This document shows positions 7,799 through 18,199 of a DNA stretch of 38,041 nucleotides, in pieces. The position numbers were made by a program, and so were the translations under genes. Source of the DNA: an uncultured Lachnospiraceae bacterium (GTDB taxonomy: Bacteria; Bacillota; Clostridia; Lachnospirales; Lachnospiraceae); contig CAMUYA010000030.1 of the NCBI GenBank assembly GCA_947164865.1, positions 1-38,041 of the forward strand, in the 5' to 3' direction. Numbering within the stretch: the stretch's first letter is position 1; every line of letters starts with the position of its first letter. The notes below the pieces were generated by a model, which made no database searches, was not told the DNA's origin, and saw only the letters and a program-made list of their open reading frames with translations.

Positions 7799-9235
7799 TT
7801 ATCTGATCTCTTCAAAATACAGGTCAAACAACTGTTTTGCAATAGGAACAGCGCTTTCACTGCCGGTACCGCCCCTTTCAACTATTACGGTGATCGCTAT
7901 CTCAGGGTTATCTACAGGAGCAAAACCCGTAAACCATCCATGTGAATCACCATGGTTGTTATATTCCGCAGATCCTGTCTTGCCTGCGGCTTCATAGATA
8001 TCTGAGCCCAGCTGCGATCCTGTTCCCTTGGTTACTACCGCTCTCATAAGCTCTTTTAAAAACATAGATTCATCATCCGTGAGCAGTTTTCCGTAACTCT
8101 CCGGATGATATTTTTTTATTGTTAAACCTCTTGAATCCTCAATACTGTCAACTATATATGGGACCATCAGCTCTCCACCGTTTGCTATGGCCATTGTCAC
8201 AAGATTGATATGATAGGGAGAAACAGAAGTATCACCCTGGCCTATTGAGGTCTGAAGCTTCTTAAAAACCGAGCTTATATCATAAGACGAAACCGATACG
8301 CCCCGGTTATAAAAGCCCGTTGGTAATTCCGTATCAAAAAGCAGATTGGAAAGTCCCTTCTTGAATTCTTCATCATTAAGGGATGTACCGATATTTGCAA
8401 AGGATGAATTGCAGGATTTTGCGAAAGAAGTCTCGAAATCCACATGTCCGTGAGCTCCTCCGTGGAAGCAGCTTATCCTGTAATCTTCCGTACTGAAATA
8501 GCCGTTACAATCAAATCCGTAAGACTCATAATCCATGCCTTCACGATAATACTCATATGCGGTAAAGATCTTAAAAACCGATCCCGGTGGATAAAAACCC
8601 TGAGTAACTCTGTTTAGAAGAGGTGACGAATCATTCTCTGCTATATAATCCCAGTCTTCTTCGATATTGTTTGGGTCAAATACCGGGTGCGAAACAAGAG
8701 CAAGTATTTTTCCTGTTTTGACATCAGTAACAAATACCGCGCCCTCTCTTTCTCCCAAAGCCTGATCCGCCAGAACCTGAAGCTTGGTATTTAAGGTAGA
8801 AACAGCCGTATATCCGTCAGCGAGACTTCCTTCTCCCGATTTCTGTGCTCTGTCCAGCACAGAATCTCCGGTATTTAAAAGATAATAATTGACCTCCGCT
8901 TCTATCCCGTTTTTTGAAAAAGCATTATAACCGACGGCATGACAAAAAACGCAGCCATAGGGGTAAACTCTTGTCTGACTTCCATCTGCATTTAGTCTGG
9001 AATAAGCCAGTACGGTTCCATCTGATGAAAGAATACTGCCTCGCAACGTCTTTTTCATCAGATTTGATTCCTGTTTGTTATAGCTGTTTGAAAGAAGCTC
9101 TTTCGATTCTTTAAAATATACAGTATTGATATAAACTGCGAGCATAACAAACAAAGCAGTAAAAATACCGATGGAAAAATAAATATTCTTTTTCTGTGGT
9201 TTTGAGTTAATTACCTTTTTTAAATCTATTTGCAT
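7799..9235 (-). CDS. Class B penicillin-binding protein (PbpA/FtsI-like transpeptidase)
   Basis: The protein has 478 residues: a short cytosolic start, one membrane anchor (about 19-38), a short N-terminal domain, then a transpeptidase domain. All active-site motifs are present: SVFK (S219-K222), SCN (274-276) and KTG (419-421). It cross-links peptidoglycan outside the membrane. The non-catalytic part is small, as in PbpA-type proteins that pair with RodA-type polymerases. Its start overlaps the FtsW/RodA gene by 29 nt, a strong sign that the two form a glycosyltransferase/transpeptidase pair. It closes the long minus-strand run, and I see no good terminator after it. Confidence 0.93.
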   Translation of the reverse strand: MQIDLKKVINSKPQKKNIYFSIGIFTALFVMLAVYINTVYFKESKELLSNSYNKQESNLMKKTLRGSILSSDGTVLAYSRLNADGSQTRVYPYGCVFCHAVGYNAFSKNGIEAEVNYYLLNTGDSVLDRAQKSGEGSLADGYTAVSTLNTKLQVLADQALGEREGAVFVTDVKTGKILALVSHPVFDPNNIEEDWDYIAENDSSPLLNRVTQGFYPPGSVFKIFTAYEYYREGMDYESYGFDCNGYFSTEDYRISCFHGGAHGHVDFETSFAKSCNSSFANIGTSLNDEEFKKGLSNLLFDTELPTGFYNRGVSVSSYDISSVFKKLQTSIGQGDTSVSPYHINLVTMAIANGGELMVPYIVDSIEDSRGLTIKKYHPESYGKLLTDDESMFLKELMRAVVTKGTGSQLGSDIYEAAGKTGSAEYNNHGDSHGWFTGFAPVDNPEIAITVIVERGGTGSESAVPIAKQLFDLYFEEIR

Positions 9236-10595
9236 TATTCCTGTCCCGGTCCGGTTTCTTATGGAAAATAAAGGGTTTTAAAGCATTATCAACTGTCTCT
9301 TTTCGCAGTTTGATATAAACTGCCTGAACTATATAATACATAACCATGGACACCAGCATCGATGTTCCGCCGTAGCTGACAAGAGGATATGTAACGCCGG
9401 TAAGAGGAATAAACTTTGTTCCTCCGCCAACTGTAAGAAATGTCTGGAATGTAAGTGAAAGGGCTATACCGTACACTACCAGTCTGTAAAAAGGATCCAC
9501 TATCTTTGATGCCAATCTCATCATCTCTATAAAAGAACTAAGAGATACGAGCAGTAAACCGATGGCAAAGATTATTCCAAGTTCCTCCGCGATGGCCGAA
9601 AAGATAAAATCCGTCTCAACATAGGGTATATCCCTGGGGCTTCCGTTACCGAGGCCCATTCCAAACAGTCCTCCGCCTGTTATCTTAAACAGGCTCTGTG
9701 CTATCTGATAACCCTTATTATCAATATCACTCCAAGGATCTTTCCATATTATGAATCTTATCCTGACATGTGAAAACAGCTTGTAAGCCAATACGGAAAA
9801 TCCCGCACCAAGGCCGATCAGGCCTATAAGATAAAGTGAATTACCGCTTGATACATATACCACAAACATAAATAAAACATAAAAGATCAGTGCCGATCCA
9901 AGATCCCTGGAAATAACAAGGATAATTACGAATAAAGCCGATACGAGCGAGGTAAATACAATATTTTTAAATTTATAATTATCCCAAAGCATACCTGCAA
10001 GAAAGAACACAAACAGGATCTTGACCGCTTCGGAAGGCTGAAAAGTAAGTCCGAATACGGATATATTTATTCTTGAACCGTGAATAACTTCACCCGCAAT
10101 ATAGACAGAAGCGATCATAGCGAGACCGACTCCGGCATAAGCCCAAGTGAGCTTTCTGAGAAAATTGATCTTTAAAAAAATCAATGGGATCGCCATGCTG
10201 ACCATTAGACTGATAAGAAATACCACAAACTGTCTGAGTACTTTTCCGGTGGATATTCTTGAAAGAATAAGGATTCCGACAGTAAAAAGCATGGACATGT
10301 TGTTTAAAAGGAGCCTGTTGGAATCGCGGTAAATAAGCTTGGTAAATCCAAGCATCATAAGAAGGGCTACCACGACGCCCAAGCAGATGAGAAGATATAC
10401 AGCTTTATCAGTTACATAATAAAGATGAAAAAATCCTGTTAAAGCTATAAAGATATTACACATATTCTGGCATCCGGCGATCACCGACTTGCCGGTTCCC
10501 TTTTTGACCGCAAAATCAAAAAGAGCCAGAACAGCATAGCATATCATTAAAAAAGCAAGTATATAATTGGATATCTGAGGTAAAATAAATCTCAT
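9207..10595 (-). CDS. FtsW/RodA/SpoVE family peptidoglycan polymerase
   Basis: A 462-residue polytopic protein with about ten membrane helices. The SEDS signature is clear: HGSRINISVFGLTFQPSEAVK, then the ITGGGLFGMGLGNG loop, ETDFIFSAIAEELG, and the C-terminal LTGVTYPLVSYGGTSM. SEDS proteins polymerise lipid II and act with a class B PBP, here encoded directly downstream with overlap. I cannot tell from sequence alone whether it serves division, elongation or another process. The nearby zapA favours division. It starts 5 nt after the U32 gene. Confidence 0.93.
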   Translation of the reverse strand: MRFILPQISNYILAFLMICYAVLALFDFAVKKGTGKSVIAGCQNMCNIFIALTGFFHLYYVTDKAVYLLICLGVVVALLMMLGFTKLIYRDSNRLLLNNMSMLFTVGILILSRISTGKVLRQFVVFLISLMVSMAIPLIFLKINFLRKLTWAYAGVGLAMIASVYIAGEVIHGSRINISVFGLTFQPSEAVKILFVFFLAGMLWDNYKFKNIVFTSLVSALFVIILVISRDLGSALIFYVLFMFVVYVSSGNSLYLIGLIGLGAGFSVLAYKLFSHVRIRFIIWKDPWSDIDNKGYQIAQSLFKITGGGLFGMGLGNGSPRDIPYVETDFIFSAIAEELGIIFAIGLLLVSLSSFIEMMRLASKIVDPFYRLVVYGIALSLTFQTFLTVGGGTKFIPLTGVTYPLVSYGGTSMLVSMVMYYIVQAVYIKLRKETVDNALKPFIFHKKPDRDRNNANRFKKGN

Positions 10596-10600
10596 ATTCC

Positions 10601-12838
10601 CTATTCCGTACTTTTTTTATCAAATCCCGTGGTGTACTCCCATGTAGGTTTTCCGGGATTCTCTCCGCCTATCATCCGGGTATAGTATCTCATCACATTC
10701 GAAGTATTATCATAATCTTCATCCGTAAAGTCTATCCTGAAAGTCACATTATCGGATAATCCGGCTTTATCAAGATCATAAGCACTGTATACCACAGCAT
10801 TGTATATAGTGTTATTACAGTGTTCGCAGTCAGGATAAACGGGAAGCATTCTGCCTGTTCTGTCTTTTATATAGATGAATCCTCTTTTGGATATATCTTT
10901 TTTTCTGCATTCAAAGCAGGTTTTAAGCAAACAGTTAGCACTCTGCATAAGCGGGAACCTGCCGTATATCATCTTTTCAAATGCTGTATGCGGAGCATTT
11001 AACGCTTCTGTCCTATGCTCTTTCATTGAAAGCTCGATAGGGAGCGTAAGACTGTCGGCATATATTCCAAGATGTTTTATTGCATGATCATTCCATATAT
11101 AGAGAGTGTGATCGCACACCAGAATAATATCCGGGTTCTTTTCCTTAAAGGCAAGCATCATGGTGAGGTCTTCAAGATTTCTTACAAGAAATCCACTGAC
11201 TGCGCCCTTGGATGCCAGCTCTTTCATTTTTTCCGTAAGAGCTATATCTTTATATCTTCTCATGTAGGGAAGCGCACAAAAGACAGGAGTATCAGCCGAT
11301 AATCTTACATTTTTTATAAAAGATTCACCCTCGCGAAGGATAAGATCCTCAGGTACATATATTCTGCCAATAAAGTCACTGAAGGGGGATAATGCTCTTA
11401 TCTGGTCTGCGGAGGCTACAAGCACATTAAATTTTTCACTTTTATTTATTACATTATGACTGATCTTAACATTGTTTATCTTTGAGCTTTCGATATAGTC
11501 GGAAATGTTCTCGGGGATATCCTTTTTTACGGCTGCTATCTGATTCTCCAGCTCAGACAGAACTCTTCTTCTCAACTCATTGATACCCTTAAGCGGATAA
11601 TAAGCCCGTTCCGAAACTGTAACATTCTCAAAAGAACTCTCTTCTGCCTCAAATACAGTATTACCAAGTTTTTTAAGGGATTTGATAACATCATCCCTGC
11701 TTATAGGGCTGTTTTTTGCTGTTTCTACAACGTCCCCCATCACAGTTGCCTTGAAGTCACCGCATTTGGCTGTAACGGCTGCATTCTTTCCTTCGACAAA
11801 AGAAGCCTCAAAATCTACCATAAATGGCTTTAAGCCCTTTTGAGGAGATGAAGACAGATAATCCGACCTTATCCTGTTAAGCAGATAATCTTCCGCACCT
11901 TTATATGAGGGAGAAGTGATGGTTATCATGCTTTTTCCGTTATATTTATCATAATAACCGTCAGATATCTCGCTCCTGATATAAAGGTCTTCAAGAGTTC
12001 TGATATCTTCAGGGTCTATATCAAGAGATTTATTAACAAAATATCTGTCGATATACTTTCGGTATATAGCAGTTACGCCTGCAGCATATTCGGGCTTTTT
12101 CATTCTTCCTTCTATCTTGAAAGAATCAATACCCGCATCTATAAGCTTATCAAGGATATTAAGAGTGCACATATCCTTCATGCTTAATGGATAAATCTCT
12201 TTTCCATCCACTTTGTAGGGCAATCTGCAGGGCTGAGCACATTTTCCACGGTTACCGCTTCGCAGACCAATGCATGAGCTGAAAAGACACTGCCCCGAGT
12301 AGCTGTAACACATGGCACCGTGAATAAAGCACTCAAGTTCAAGCCCTGTTTCAGCCTTCATACGCTTAATTTCTGCCAAAGAAAGCTCTCTTGCGGGTAC
12401 TACTCTGGTAACGCCCATTCCCTTAAGAAATTCCGCCCCATATGTGGTGGTTATGCTCATCTGGGTACTGGCATGTATCTCAAGATAAGGAAAATTTTTC
12501 TTTATTATGCTGATAATACCTATATCCTGAACAATTACACCATCGACACCGGATTCGTAAAAGGGCTTTACAAAGCTTATAAGGTCATCGGTTTCACTGT
12601 TTTTAATAAGGGTATTTATAGTTATGTAAACCTTTTTGCCGTATAAATGTGCATATCTGATGCAGTTTTCGAGCTCTTCATTTGAAAAATTCTCGGCATA
12701 GGCCCTTGCTCCGTAATGCTCACCTGCAAGGTATACCGCATCAGCTCCTGCCCGTAAAACCCCAAAAAAGCTCTCCTTGCCCCCGGCGGGAGCAAGGAGC
12801 TCCGGTTTGTAGATTATATCATTATTGAATGCTGTCAT
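10601..12838 (-). CDS. U32 family protein, RlhA-like rRNA/tRNA hydroxylation factor
   Basis: The protein has 745 residues. The N-terminal half carries the U32 signature: KPELLAPAG, the FIHGAMCYSYSGQC core, then RSGNRGKCAQPCR with clustered cysteines. The C-terminal half is an extra domain with more cysteines (CLLKTCFECRK, then CEHC). Characterised long U32 members such as E. coli RlhA take part in hydroxylation of a 23S rRNA cytidine, and shorter ones in tRNA uridine hydroxylation. The old peptidase label is doubtful. Its start overlaps the zapA stop in an ATGA, showing translational coupling. Confidence 0.9.
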   Translation of the reverse strand: MTAFNNDIIYKPELLAPAGGKESFFGVLRAGADAVYLAGEHYGARAYAENFSNEELENCIRYAHLYGKKVYITINTLIKNSETDDLISFVKPFYESGVDGVIVQDIGIISIIKKNFPYLEIHASTQMSITTTYGAEFLKGMGVTRVVPARELSLAEIKRMKAETGLELECFIHGAMCYSYSGQCLFSSCIGLRSGNRGKCAQPCRLPYKVDGKEIYPLSMKDMCTLNILDKLIDAGIDSFKIEGRMKKPEYAAGVTAIYRKYIDRYFVNKSLDIDPEDIRTLEDLYIRSEISDGYYDKYNGKSMITITSPSYKGAEDYLLNRIRSDYLSSSPQKGLKPFMVDFEASFVEGKNAAVTAKCGDFKATVMGDVVETAKNSPISRDDVIKSLKKLGNTVFEAEESSFENVTVSERAYYPLKGINELRRRVLSELENQIAAVKKDIPENISDYIESSKINNVKISHNVINKSEKFNVLVASADQIRALSPFSDFIGRIYVPEDLILREGESFIKNVRLSADTPVFCALPYMRRYKDIALTEKMKELASKGAVSGFLVRNLEDLTMMLAFKEKNPDIILVCDHTLYIWNDHAIKHLGIYADSLTLPIELSMKEHRTEALNAPHTAFEKMIYGRFPLMQSANCLLKTCFECRKKDISKRGFIYIKDRTGRMLPVYPDCEHCNNTIYNAVVYSAYDLDKAGLSDNVTFRIDFTDEDYDNTSNVMRYYTRMIGGENPGKPTWEYTTGFDKKSTE

Positions 12839-13230
12839 TTTTTATTCTTTAGTTCTGTTTCAAGCCTCATTATCTTTGCAGCGTTTTCCGCAGCGCCGTT
12901 TTGAAGCTCCTCCACTTGTTTCTTGGCAGTCTCAAGCTCTTTTTTAAGGCTTTCGCTCTCTCTTTTAAGCTCGTAGATCTCTTTATCTCTTGATGCAAGA
13001 TTGGTCATGGCTTCATCGAGTCCGCTCTTTGCGGAGATATAATCATCTCCCATATTGAGTTCGAGAAGCATGATCTTTGTATCGTTGGTCATTTTATTGT
13101 ATCCCGGAGCAGCCTGTGCTTCGGATAATTTTTTATTGACATAATCGGCAACTTCCTGTAAATGATCTTCCGATTCACTTCCGGATATTACAAGGGATTT
13201 ACCGCCTATCGTTATCTTTGATTCTGCCAT
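12835..13230 (-). CDS. zapA: Cell division protein ZapA
   Basis: At 131 residues, the N-terminal domain (KITIGGKSLVISG, then EVADYVNKKL) is the ZapA fold and the C-terminal half (about 75-131) is a long coiled coil. ZapA binds FtsZ and stabilises the Z-ring. The coiled coil is used for dimer/tetramer formation. The start is fixed by AGGAG upstream. It lies between ruvB and the U32 gene, an order I know from related Clostridia. Confidence 0.88.
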   Translation of the reverse strand: MAESKITIGGKSLVISGSESEDHLQEVADYVNKKLSEAQAAPGYNKMTNDTKIMLLELNMGDDYISAKSGLDEAMTNLASRDKEIYELKRESESLKKELETAKKQVEELQNGAAENAAKIMRLETELKNKK

Positions 13231-13263
13231 GGTTAATACTCCTTTTTACCTTCTCCTAATATG

Positions 13264-14253
13264 TCAAAGCCCCATATGCCTGTACGCATTCTCGGTTGCG
13301 ACTCTCCCCTTGGGAGTACGGTTAATAAAACCGTTAAGCACCAGATAGGGCTCGTATACATCTTCTATAGTGCCCGGATCTTCCCCGGTGGCGGCTGCCA
13401 GCGTATCGAGTCCCACAGGTCCGCCGTCAAATTTATTTATTATAGTCGACAGGATATTTCTGTCTACATGATCAAGGCCAAGCCGGTCAACCGCCATCAT
13501 ATCCAGTGCTTCTATAGCTATCTCACCGGTTATTATTCCGTCATACCTTACCTGAGCATAATCTCTTACTCTTTTGAGTATACGGTTGGCAAGACGCGGG
13601 GTCCCACGACTTCTTCTGGCCAGTTCTTTTGCACCGTCGGGACTGATCGTTACACCAAGCTTATCGGCAGAAGCCATGATGATCTGTGTAAGCTCGGGAA
13701 CGGTGTAGAATTCGAGCTTATAAATAAGTCCAAACCTGTCTCTCAAAGGCGCCGTAAGAAGTCCTGCTCTTGTTGTTGCACCTACCAGCGTAAAATGCGG
13801 AAGCGGGAGCCTTACCGATCTGCTTGATGAAGAAGAATCCTTTCCGATGATCACATCTATGCAAAAGTCCTCCATTGCCGGATAAAGAACTTCTTCCACC
13901 TGTCTGTTAAGCCTGTGGATCTCATCAATGAAAAGCAGATCTCCCTCCTGGAGAGAATTGAGTATAGCAGCCATCTCTGCGCTTTTCTCGATGGCAGGGC
14001 CGCTTGTCACCTTAAGATGTGTGCCCATCTCATTTGAAAGAATTCCGGCAAGCGTTGTCTTTCCAAGGCCGGGAGGCCCATATAAAAGCACATGATCCAG
14101 AGCATCTCCCCTTGCTTTTGCAGCTTCTATTGCTATTGAGACGCCTTCCTTTATCTGTGACTGCCCGATATAGGAAGATAAGGTCTGCGGTCTTAAGGAT
14201 GTCTCTATTTTTTTGTCTTCTTCTGTAACTCTGGTCTCTATTGTTCTTGGCAT
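13264..14253 (-). CDS. ruvB: Holliday junction branch migration helicase RuvB
   Basis: At 329 residues it is of normal RuvB length. Walker A is [12 protein letters not shown] (about 59-70), Walker B is [10 protein letters not shown], sensor 1 is [10 protein letters not shown], and the C-terminal winged helix ends ENAYRHMGL. RuvB hexamers drive branch migration of Holliday junctions with RuvA. The gene starts 37 nt after ruvA with only a weak SD (GTGG). No ruvC is seen in the window, as expected for many Firmicutes. Confidence 0.97.
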   Translation of the reverse strand: MPRTIETRVTEEDKKIETSLRPQTLSSYIGQSQIKEGVSIAIEAAKARGDALDHVLLYGPPGLGKTTLAGILSNEMGTHLKVTSGPAIEKSAEMAAILNSLQEGDLLFIDEIHRLNRQVEEVLYPAMEDFCIDVIIGKDSSSSSRSVRLPLPHFTLVGATTRAGLLTAPLRDRFGLIYKLEFYTVPELTQIIMASADKLGVTISPDGAKELARRSRGTPRLANRILKRVRDYAQVRYDGIITGEIAIEALDMMAVDRLGLDHVDRNILSTIINKFDGGPVGLDTLAAATGEDPGTIEDVYEPYLVLNGFINRTPKGRVATENAYRHMGL

Positions 14254-14290
14254 ATCAAACCACTATTGCATAATTTTCTGATCGGTCGTA

Positions 14291-14908
14291 TTAATAAAGC
14301 TTCTTTAAAGAAGCGCTCAGAAGCGCGCTTGAATCCATTTCCGAAGCGCCTTCAACGCTTCCCACCGCTTTTCTGGATTCGGTGATACCATAACCCAGAG
14401 CCACAAGTGCAGATACAGCATCTTCCATATCGGATGTAAATGAAGAATCTCCTCCGGCAGGTACCGCGGCTGCGTTGTCGATTCCCGGAGCAAAATCCCT
14501 GTCGGTTATCTTTACCTTATCCTTAAGCTCGAGTACTATACGCTGGGCCGTTTTGGCGCCGACACCCTGAGCTTTTGCTATAGCCTTTGGGTCTTCCGAG
14601 ATTATGGCCATTCTAAGAGCTTGAGGATCCATTGCCGATAGTATTGAAAGACCGGCCTTCGGACCAACTCCACTGATACTTATAAGCAGTTTAAACAGTG
14701 ACAGCTCGTCCCTGTCCGCAAACCCGTAAAGGCTTATACCGTCCTCCCTGACTGATGTATAAGTATATAGCTTAACATGTTCGCCAAGTCCCGGCATTAA
14801 AAGGGATGTTCGTGAGCTGATCCCGACATTAACGCCGAATCCTCCGACATCCACCACACATGAATCAATATTCAGTTCATCAAGTAATCCTTCAACAAAA
14901 GCAAACAT
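14291..14908 (-). CDS. ruvA: Holliday junction DNA-binding protein RuvA
   Basis: At 205 residues it has an N-terminal OB-fold (MFAFVEGLLDELN, VVDVGGFGVNVGIS), two helix-hairpin-helix motifs (LISISGVGPKAGLSIL, KAQGVGAKTAQRIVLELK), an acidic flexible linker, and a C-terminal domain III that contacts RuvB. It forms tetramers on the junction. The ATG matches the family start, but no SD precedes it. Instead a promoter-like TGTTAAAAT ends 6 nt upstream, so initiation may be leaderless. Confidence 0.96.
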   Translation of the reverse strand: MFAFVEGLLDELNIDSCVVDVGGFGVNVGISSRTSLLMPGLGEHVKLYTYTSVREDGISLYGFADRDELSLFKLLISISGVGPKAGLSILSAMDPQALRMAIISEDPKAIAKAQGVGAKTAQRIVLELKDKVKITDRDFAPGIDNAAAVPAGGDSSFTSDMEDAVSALVALGYGITESRKAVGSVEGASEMDSSALLSASLKKLY

Positions 14909-14914
14909 AGAATT

Positions 14915-14943
14915 ATTTTAACATAAAAACGATCTGTTTTCTA
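14915..14943 (-). promoter_or_regulatory. Candidate internal promoter for ruvA-ruvB-zapA and onward
   Basis: Reading minus: TAGAAA (-35-like), 17 bp, then TAAAAT preceded by TG (extended -10). The -10 ends 6 nt before the ruvA ATG. The region lies in the 40-nt gap after the MATE gene. It could uncouple ruvAB and division genes from ilv-leu transcription. Confidence 0.45.
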
Positions 14944-14948
14944 CTCTT

Positions 14949-16322
14949 CTAAGATTGTGATCTTCCTTTGCTAACCCTTCTAAAACATATCGCAAAACAG
15001 ATAAGATGAACAGCCGTTGTGATAAACCAGCTTATGGGATAAGAGATATACAGAACCTCAAGCTTGTGAATCTGTCTGAAGATTGTAAATATCCACACTA
15101 TCCTGAAAAGGCAGGCACCTGTCAGGCTGACTATCATCGGCATGATGGAATACCCCATGCCTCTTAAAACGCCCACTATAGTATCCATTGTTCCGCAAAG
15201 GAAATAAGCGGTACAGATATATCTGAGCCTCAGCACACCGTACGAAATAACCGCCGGGTCCGTTGTATAAAGATGCAGCAGCGGCTTTGCAAACAGTATA
15301 AACGTTCCGCCGAAGATAAGTCCGGTAACAGTGACGCAGATAAGTGATAGCCACATGATCTTCTTTATCCTGTCGAATTTGCGCGCACCGTAGTTCTGCC
15401 CGGAAAAGCTTAAGGATGTCTGTGAAAAGGCGTTCATAGCCATGTAGACAAATCCTTCAAGATTCATCCCGGCAGTGTTTCCGGCAACGGCCGTTGTATC
15501 AAAGGTGTTGACGGATGACTGGATTATTACGTTTGAGAAAGAGAAAAGTACCCCCTGAAGCCCTGCCGGAATGCCGATTCCGATCATTTTAAGGAATTTA
15601 TCTCCGGTAACATGCAGCTTTGTGAGAATAAGCCTGTAGGCCGCATCTGTATTCATAAGGCATCTGATTATAAGAAATGCGGCTATACCCTGCGAAATGA
15701 TAGTGGCAAGCGCCACTCCCGATACACTCATCTTAAAGGGAATAACAAATACAAGATTCAGGACAAAGTTTATAAAGCCCGAGATAAACAGATAGATAAA
15801 TGGCCTTCTGGTATCTCCGATAGCACGTAAAATAGCGGCTCCGAAATTATAAAGCATCATAAAAGGCATGCCGCAAAAATATATACGTATATAGATCTTG
15901 GCAAGAGGCAATGCATCTGCGGTGGTACCCATGGCCGTTAGGATAGGGCCGGTCAAAAAAAGACCAACAGCAAGAAGAACGCCCCCGCTTATCAGCGCCG
16001 TTGTTATTGCTGTGTGCACCATATCCGATAGCTCGTCATCCTGGTCGGCGCCGTAATATCTGGCAACCATAACATTTGCGCCAACCGACAATCCCATAAA
16101 AAGGTTGGTGAGCAGGTTTATCAGTGAAGATGTTGAACCGACAGCCGCAAGTGCCTCCGGACCCGCAAATCTTCCCACAACGATAATATCCGCTGCATTG
16201 AAAAGTAACTGAAGCATTGATGAAGCCATTAAAGGGAAGTAAAACTTCAGCATCTTTCCAAGCAGCGGGCCGTTGCACATGTCTATTTCGTATTTTTTAA
16301 CAGATAAAGAACCAGATGCCAT
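14949..16322 (-). CDS. MATE family efflux transporter
   Basis: A 457-residue protein with twelve predicted membrane helices in two homologous halves. MATE features include PLMASSMLQLLFNAADIIVVGRFAG near the start and the corresponding second-half helix. MATE proteins export drugs or metabolites using Na+ or H+ gradients. The substrate cannot be inferred. It follows leuD by 39 nt without a visible SD for the ATG at 16322. A second Met at residue 15 is no better placed. It may be co-transcribed with the amino-acid genes. Confidence 0.93.
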   Translation of the reverse strand: MASGSLSVKKYEIDMCNGPLLGKMLKFYFPLMASSMLQLLFNAADIIVVGRFAGPEALAAVGSTSSLINLLTNLFMGLSVGANVMVARYYGADQDDELSDMVHTAITTALISGGVLLAVGLFLTGPILTAMGTTADALPLAKIYIRIYFCGMPFMMLYNFGAAILRAIGDTRRPFIYLFISGFINFVLNLVFVIPFKMSVSGVALATIISQGIAAFLIIRCLMNTDAAYRLILTKLHVTGDKFLKMIGIGIPAGLQGVLFSFSNVIIQSSVNTFDTTAVAGNTAGMNLEGFVYMAMNAFSQTSLSFSGQNYGARKFDRIKKIMWLSLICVTVTGLIFGGTFILFAKPLLHLYTTDPAVISYGVLRLRYICTAYFLCGTMDTIVGVLRGMGYSIMPMIVSLTGACLFRIVWIFTIFRQIHKLEVLYISYPISWFITTAVHLICFAICFRRVSKGRSQS

Positions 16323-16330
16323 ATTTGTAT

Positions 16331-16377
16331 TTAGCGATTGTTTATGCGCGACAAATAATCATTAACGATTATTTATG
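16331..16377 (-). repeat. Duplicated leuD tail (16-bp direct repeat)
   Basis: ttaacgattatttatg (16362-16377, containing the leuD stop) is echoed by ttagcgattgtttatg (16331-16346). Read on minus, both encode I-N-N-R-stop with synonymous differences. The second copy lies in the short gap to the MATE gene. Confidence 0.6.
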
Positions 16378-16847
16378 TAATTTACCAATCCTTCACTTGC
16401 GATGATCTTCTGCATGAATTCAGGGAAAGCCTGACCTTCAAAAGTCATATTTTTTGTAATATCTGTAATGATGCCGGTATCGAAATTCACTTCCACTTCA
16501 TCTCCGGCTTCTATAGCCTTTGCTGCCTCGGGACACTCTATGATGGGAAGTCCGATGTTAATGGAATTACGATAGAAAATACGGGCGAATGTCTCTGCAA
16601 TAACACAGCTTACACCCGATGCTTTTATCGCGATCGGAGCATGCTCTCTCGATGAACCGCATCCGAAATTCTTGTTAGCGACTATTATATCACCTTTTTT
16701 TACCTTTCCGACAAACTCCTTGTCGATATCCTCCATGCAGTGAGTTGCCAGTTCGGCGGGATCACTGGAATTAAGATATCTTGCGGGGATTATTACATCG
16801 GTATCAACATTGTCACCGTATTTAAATACTGTACCTTTAGCGTTCAT
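16362..16847 (-). CDS. leuD: 3-isopropylmalate dehydratase small subunit
   Basis: The 161-residue length is typical of the short LeuD found with the ~420-residue LeuC. Motifs are [16 protein letters not shown], the substrate-binding loop [11 protein letters not shown], and [19 protein letters not shown]. With LeuC it isomerises 2-isopropylmalate to 3-isopropylmalate in leucine synthesis in the cytosol. AGGAG lies 9 nt before the ATG. It follows leuC by 47 nt. leuA and leuB are not in this window. Confidence 0.95.
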   Translation of the reverse strand: MNAKGTVFKYGDNVDTDVIIPARYLNSSDPAELATHCMEDIDKEFVGKVKKGDIIVANKNFGCGSSREHAPIAIKASGVSCVIAETFARIFYRNSINIGLPIIECPEAAKAIEAGDEVEVNFDTGIITDITKNMTFEGQAFPEFMQKIIASEGLVNYINNR

Positions 16848-16894
16848 TTTATCAATCTCCTATATCAGACCTGTATATGTTCCATAAAAGCCGC

Positions 16895-18166
16895 TCAGTC
16901 AAGCTCACAGGGGCAGCTTATAGTACCTGTTACTGCGCTTGCCGCGGCAACGGCGGGGCTTGCGAGGTAAACTTCCGATTCAACATGCCCCATACGTCCT
17001 ACAAAGTTACGATTTGTTGTAGAAACACAGCGTTCACCTTCGGCAAGCACGCCCATATATCCTCCAAGGCAAGGCCCGCAGGTGGGAGTTGAAACGACCG
17101 CTCCGGCTTCTATAAATGTCTTGATAAGTCCCTCCTCCATGGCCTGCATGTACACGGCCTGAGTGGCAGGGATCACGATCAGGCGCATATCCTTTGCCTT
17201 CTTACGGCCTTTCAATACGGAAGCAGCGATCCTGAGATCGTCTATCCTTCCGTTGGTGCAGGATCCGATAACTACCTGATCTATCTTGATGGGATCCATC
17301 TTTTTGATCTCATCTATAGTGTGAGTGTTTTCGGGAAGGTGTGGAAAAGCTACGGTAGGTCTTAAGCTTGAGAGGTCAATAGTGTATTCCTCATCATATT
17401 CCGCATCTGCATCTGCTTCAAACACTTTGTATTCTCTGTTGGTATGTTCTTTAAGGTAAGCTATGGTCTTGTCATCGACAGGGAAGATTCCGTTCTTTCC
17501 GCCGGCCTCAATAGCCATATTGGCAATAGTAAATCTGTCATCCATTGACAGCTCATGCACGCCTTCACCGGTAAACTCCATGGATCTGTAAAGAGCACCG
17601 TCAACACCTATCATTCCGATAATATGAAGTATCACATCTTTTCCAGAAACCCACTTCGGAAGCTTACCTACAAGGTTGAATTTTATGGCTGAAGGCACTT
17701 TAAACCACGCTTCTCCTGTTGCCATTCCCGCAGCCATATCTGTAGAGCCCACTCCGGTTGAAAATGCTCCGAGAGCACCGTACGTGCATGTATGTGAATC
17801 TGCTCCGATTATCACATCTCCCGGAACCGTAAGGCCTTTTTCGGGAAGGAGCGCATGCTCAATCCCCATATCTCCCATCTCAAAATAATTGGTGATATCG
17901 TTTTTTCTGGCAAACTCTCTTACACATTTGCAATGCTGTGCCGATTTGATATCTTTATTTGGTGCAAAATGATCGGGTACAAGAGCGATCTTGTCTTTGT
18001 CGAACACTCCCGTGGTCTTCATTTTTTCCATCTCTTTAATGGCTACCGGGCTTGTGATATCATTTCCAAGCACCAGATCAAGCTTAGCCATTATGAGCTG
18101 TCCTGCCTTTACTTCACTGAGCCCTGCTCCGTTAGCAAGGATCTTCTGGGTCATTGTCATTCCCAT
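16895..18166 (-). CDS. leuC: 3-isopropylmalate dehydratase large subunit
   Basis: 423 residues, the shorter (archaeal/clostridial) LeuC form rather than the ~466-residue proteobacterial one. The aconitase-type [4Fe-4S] cysteines are in [13 protein letters not shown] and [32 protein letters not shown] is also typical. The enzyme is oxygen-sensitive, which fits an anaerobe. GGAGG precedes the ATG at 18166 by 9 nt, supporting the first of the closely spaced ATGs. It lies downstream of ilvC and the acyltransferase in a single run. Confidence 0.96.
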   Translation of the reverse strand: MGMTMTQKILANGAGLSEVKAGQLIMAKLDLVLGNDITSPVAIKEMEKMKTTGVFDKDKIALVPDHFAPNKDIKSAQHCKCVREFARKNDITNYFEMGDMGIEHALLPEKGLTVPGDVIIGADSHTCTYGALGAFSTGVGSTDMAAGMATGEAWFKVPSAIKFNLVGKLPKWVSGKDVILHIIGMIGVDGALYRSMEFTGEGVHELSMDDRFTIANMAIEAGGKNGIFPVDDKTIAYLKEHTNREYKVFEADADAEYDEEYTIDLSSLRPTVAFPHLPENTHTIDEIKKMDPIKIDQVVIGSCTNGRIDDLRIAASVLKGRKKAKDMRLIVIPATQAVYMQAMEEGLIKTFIEAGAVVSTPTCGPCLGGYMGVLAEGERCVSTTNRNFVGRMGHVESEVYLASPAVAAASAVTGTISCPCELD

Positions 18167-18199
18167 TTTGTGTTTCCTCCGATCATTTTATAATCAATA

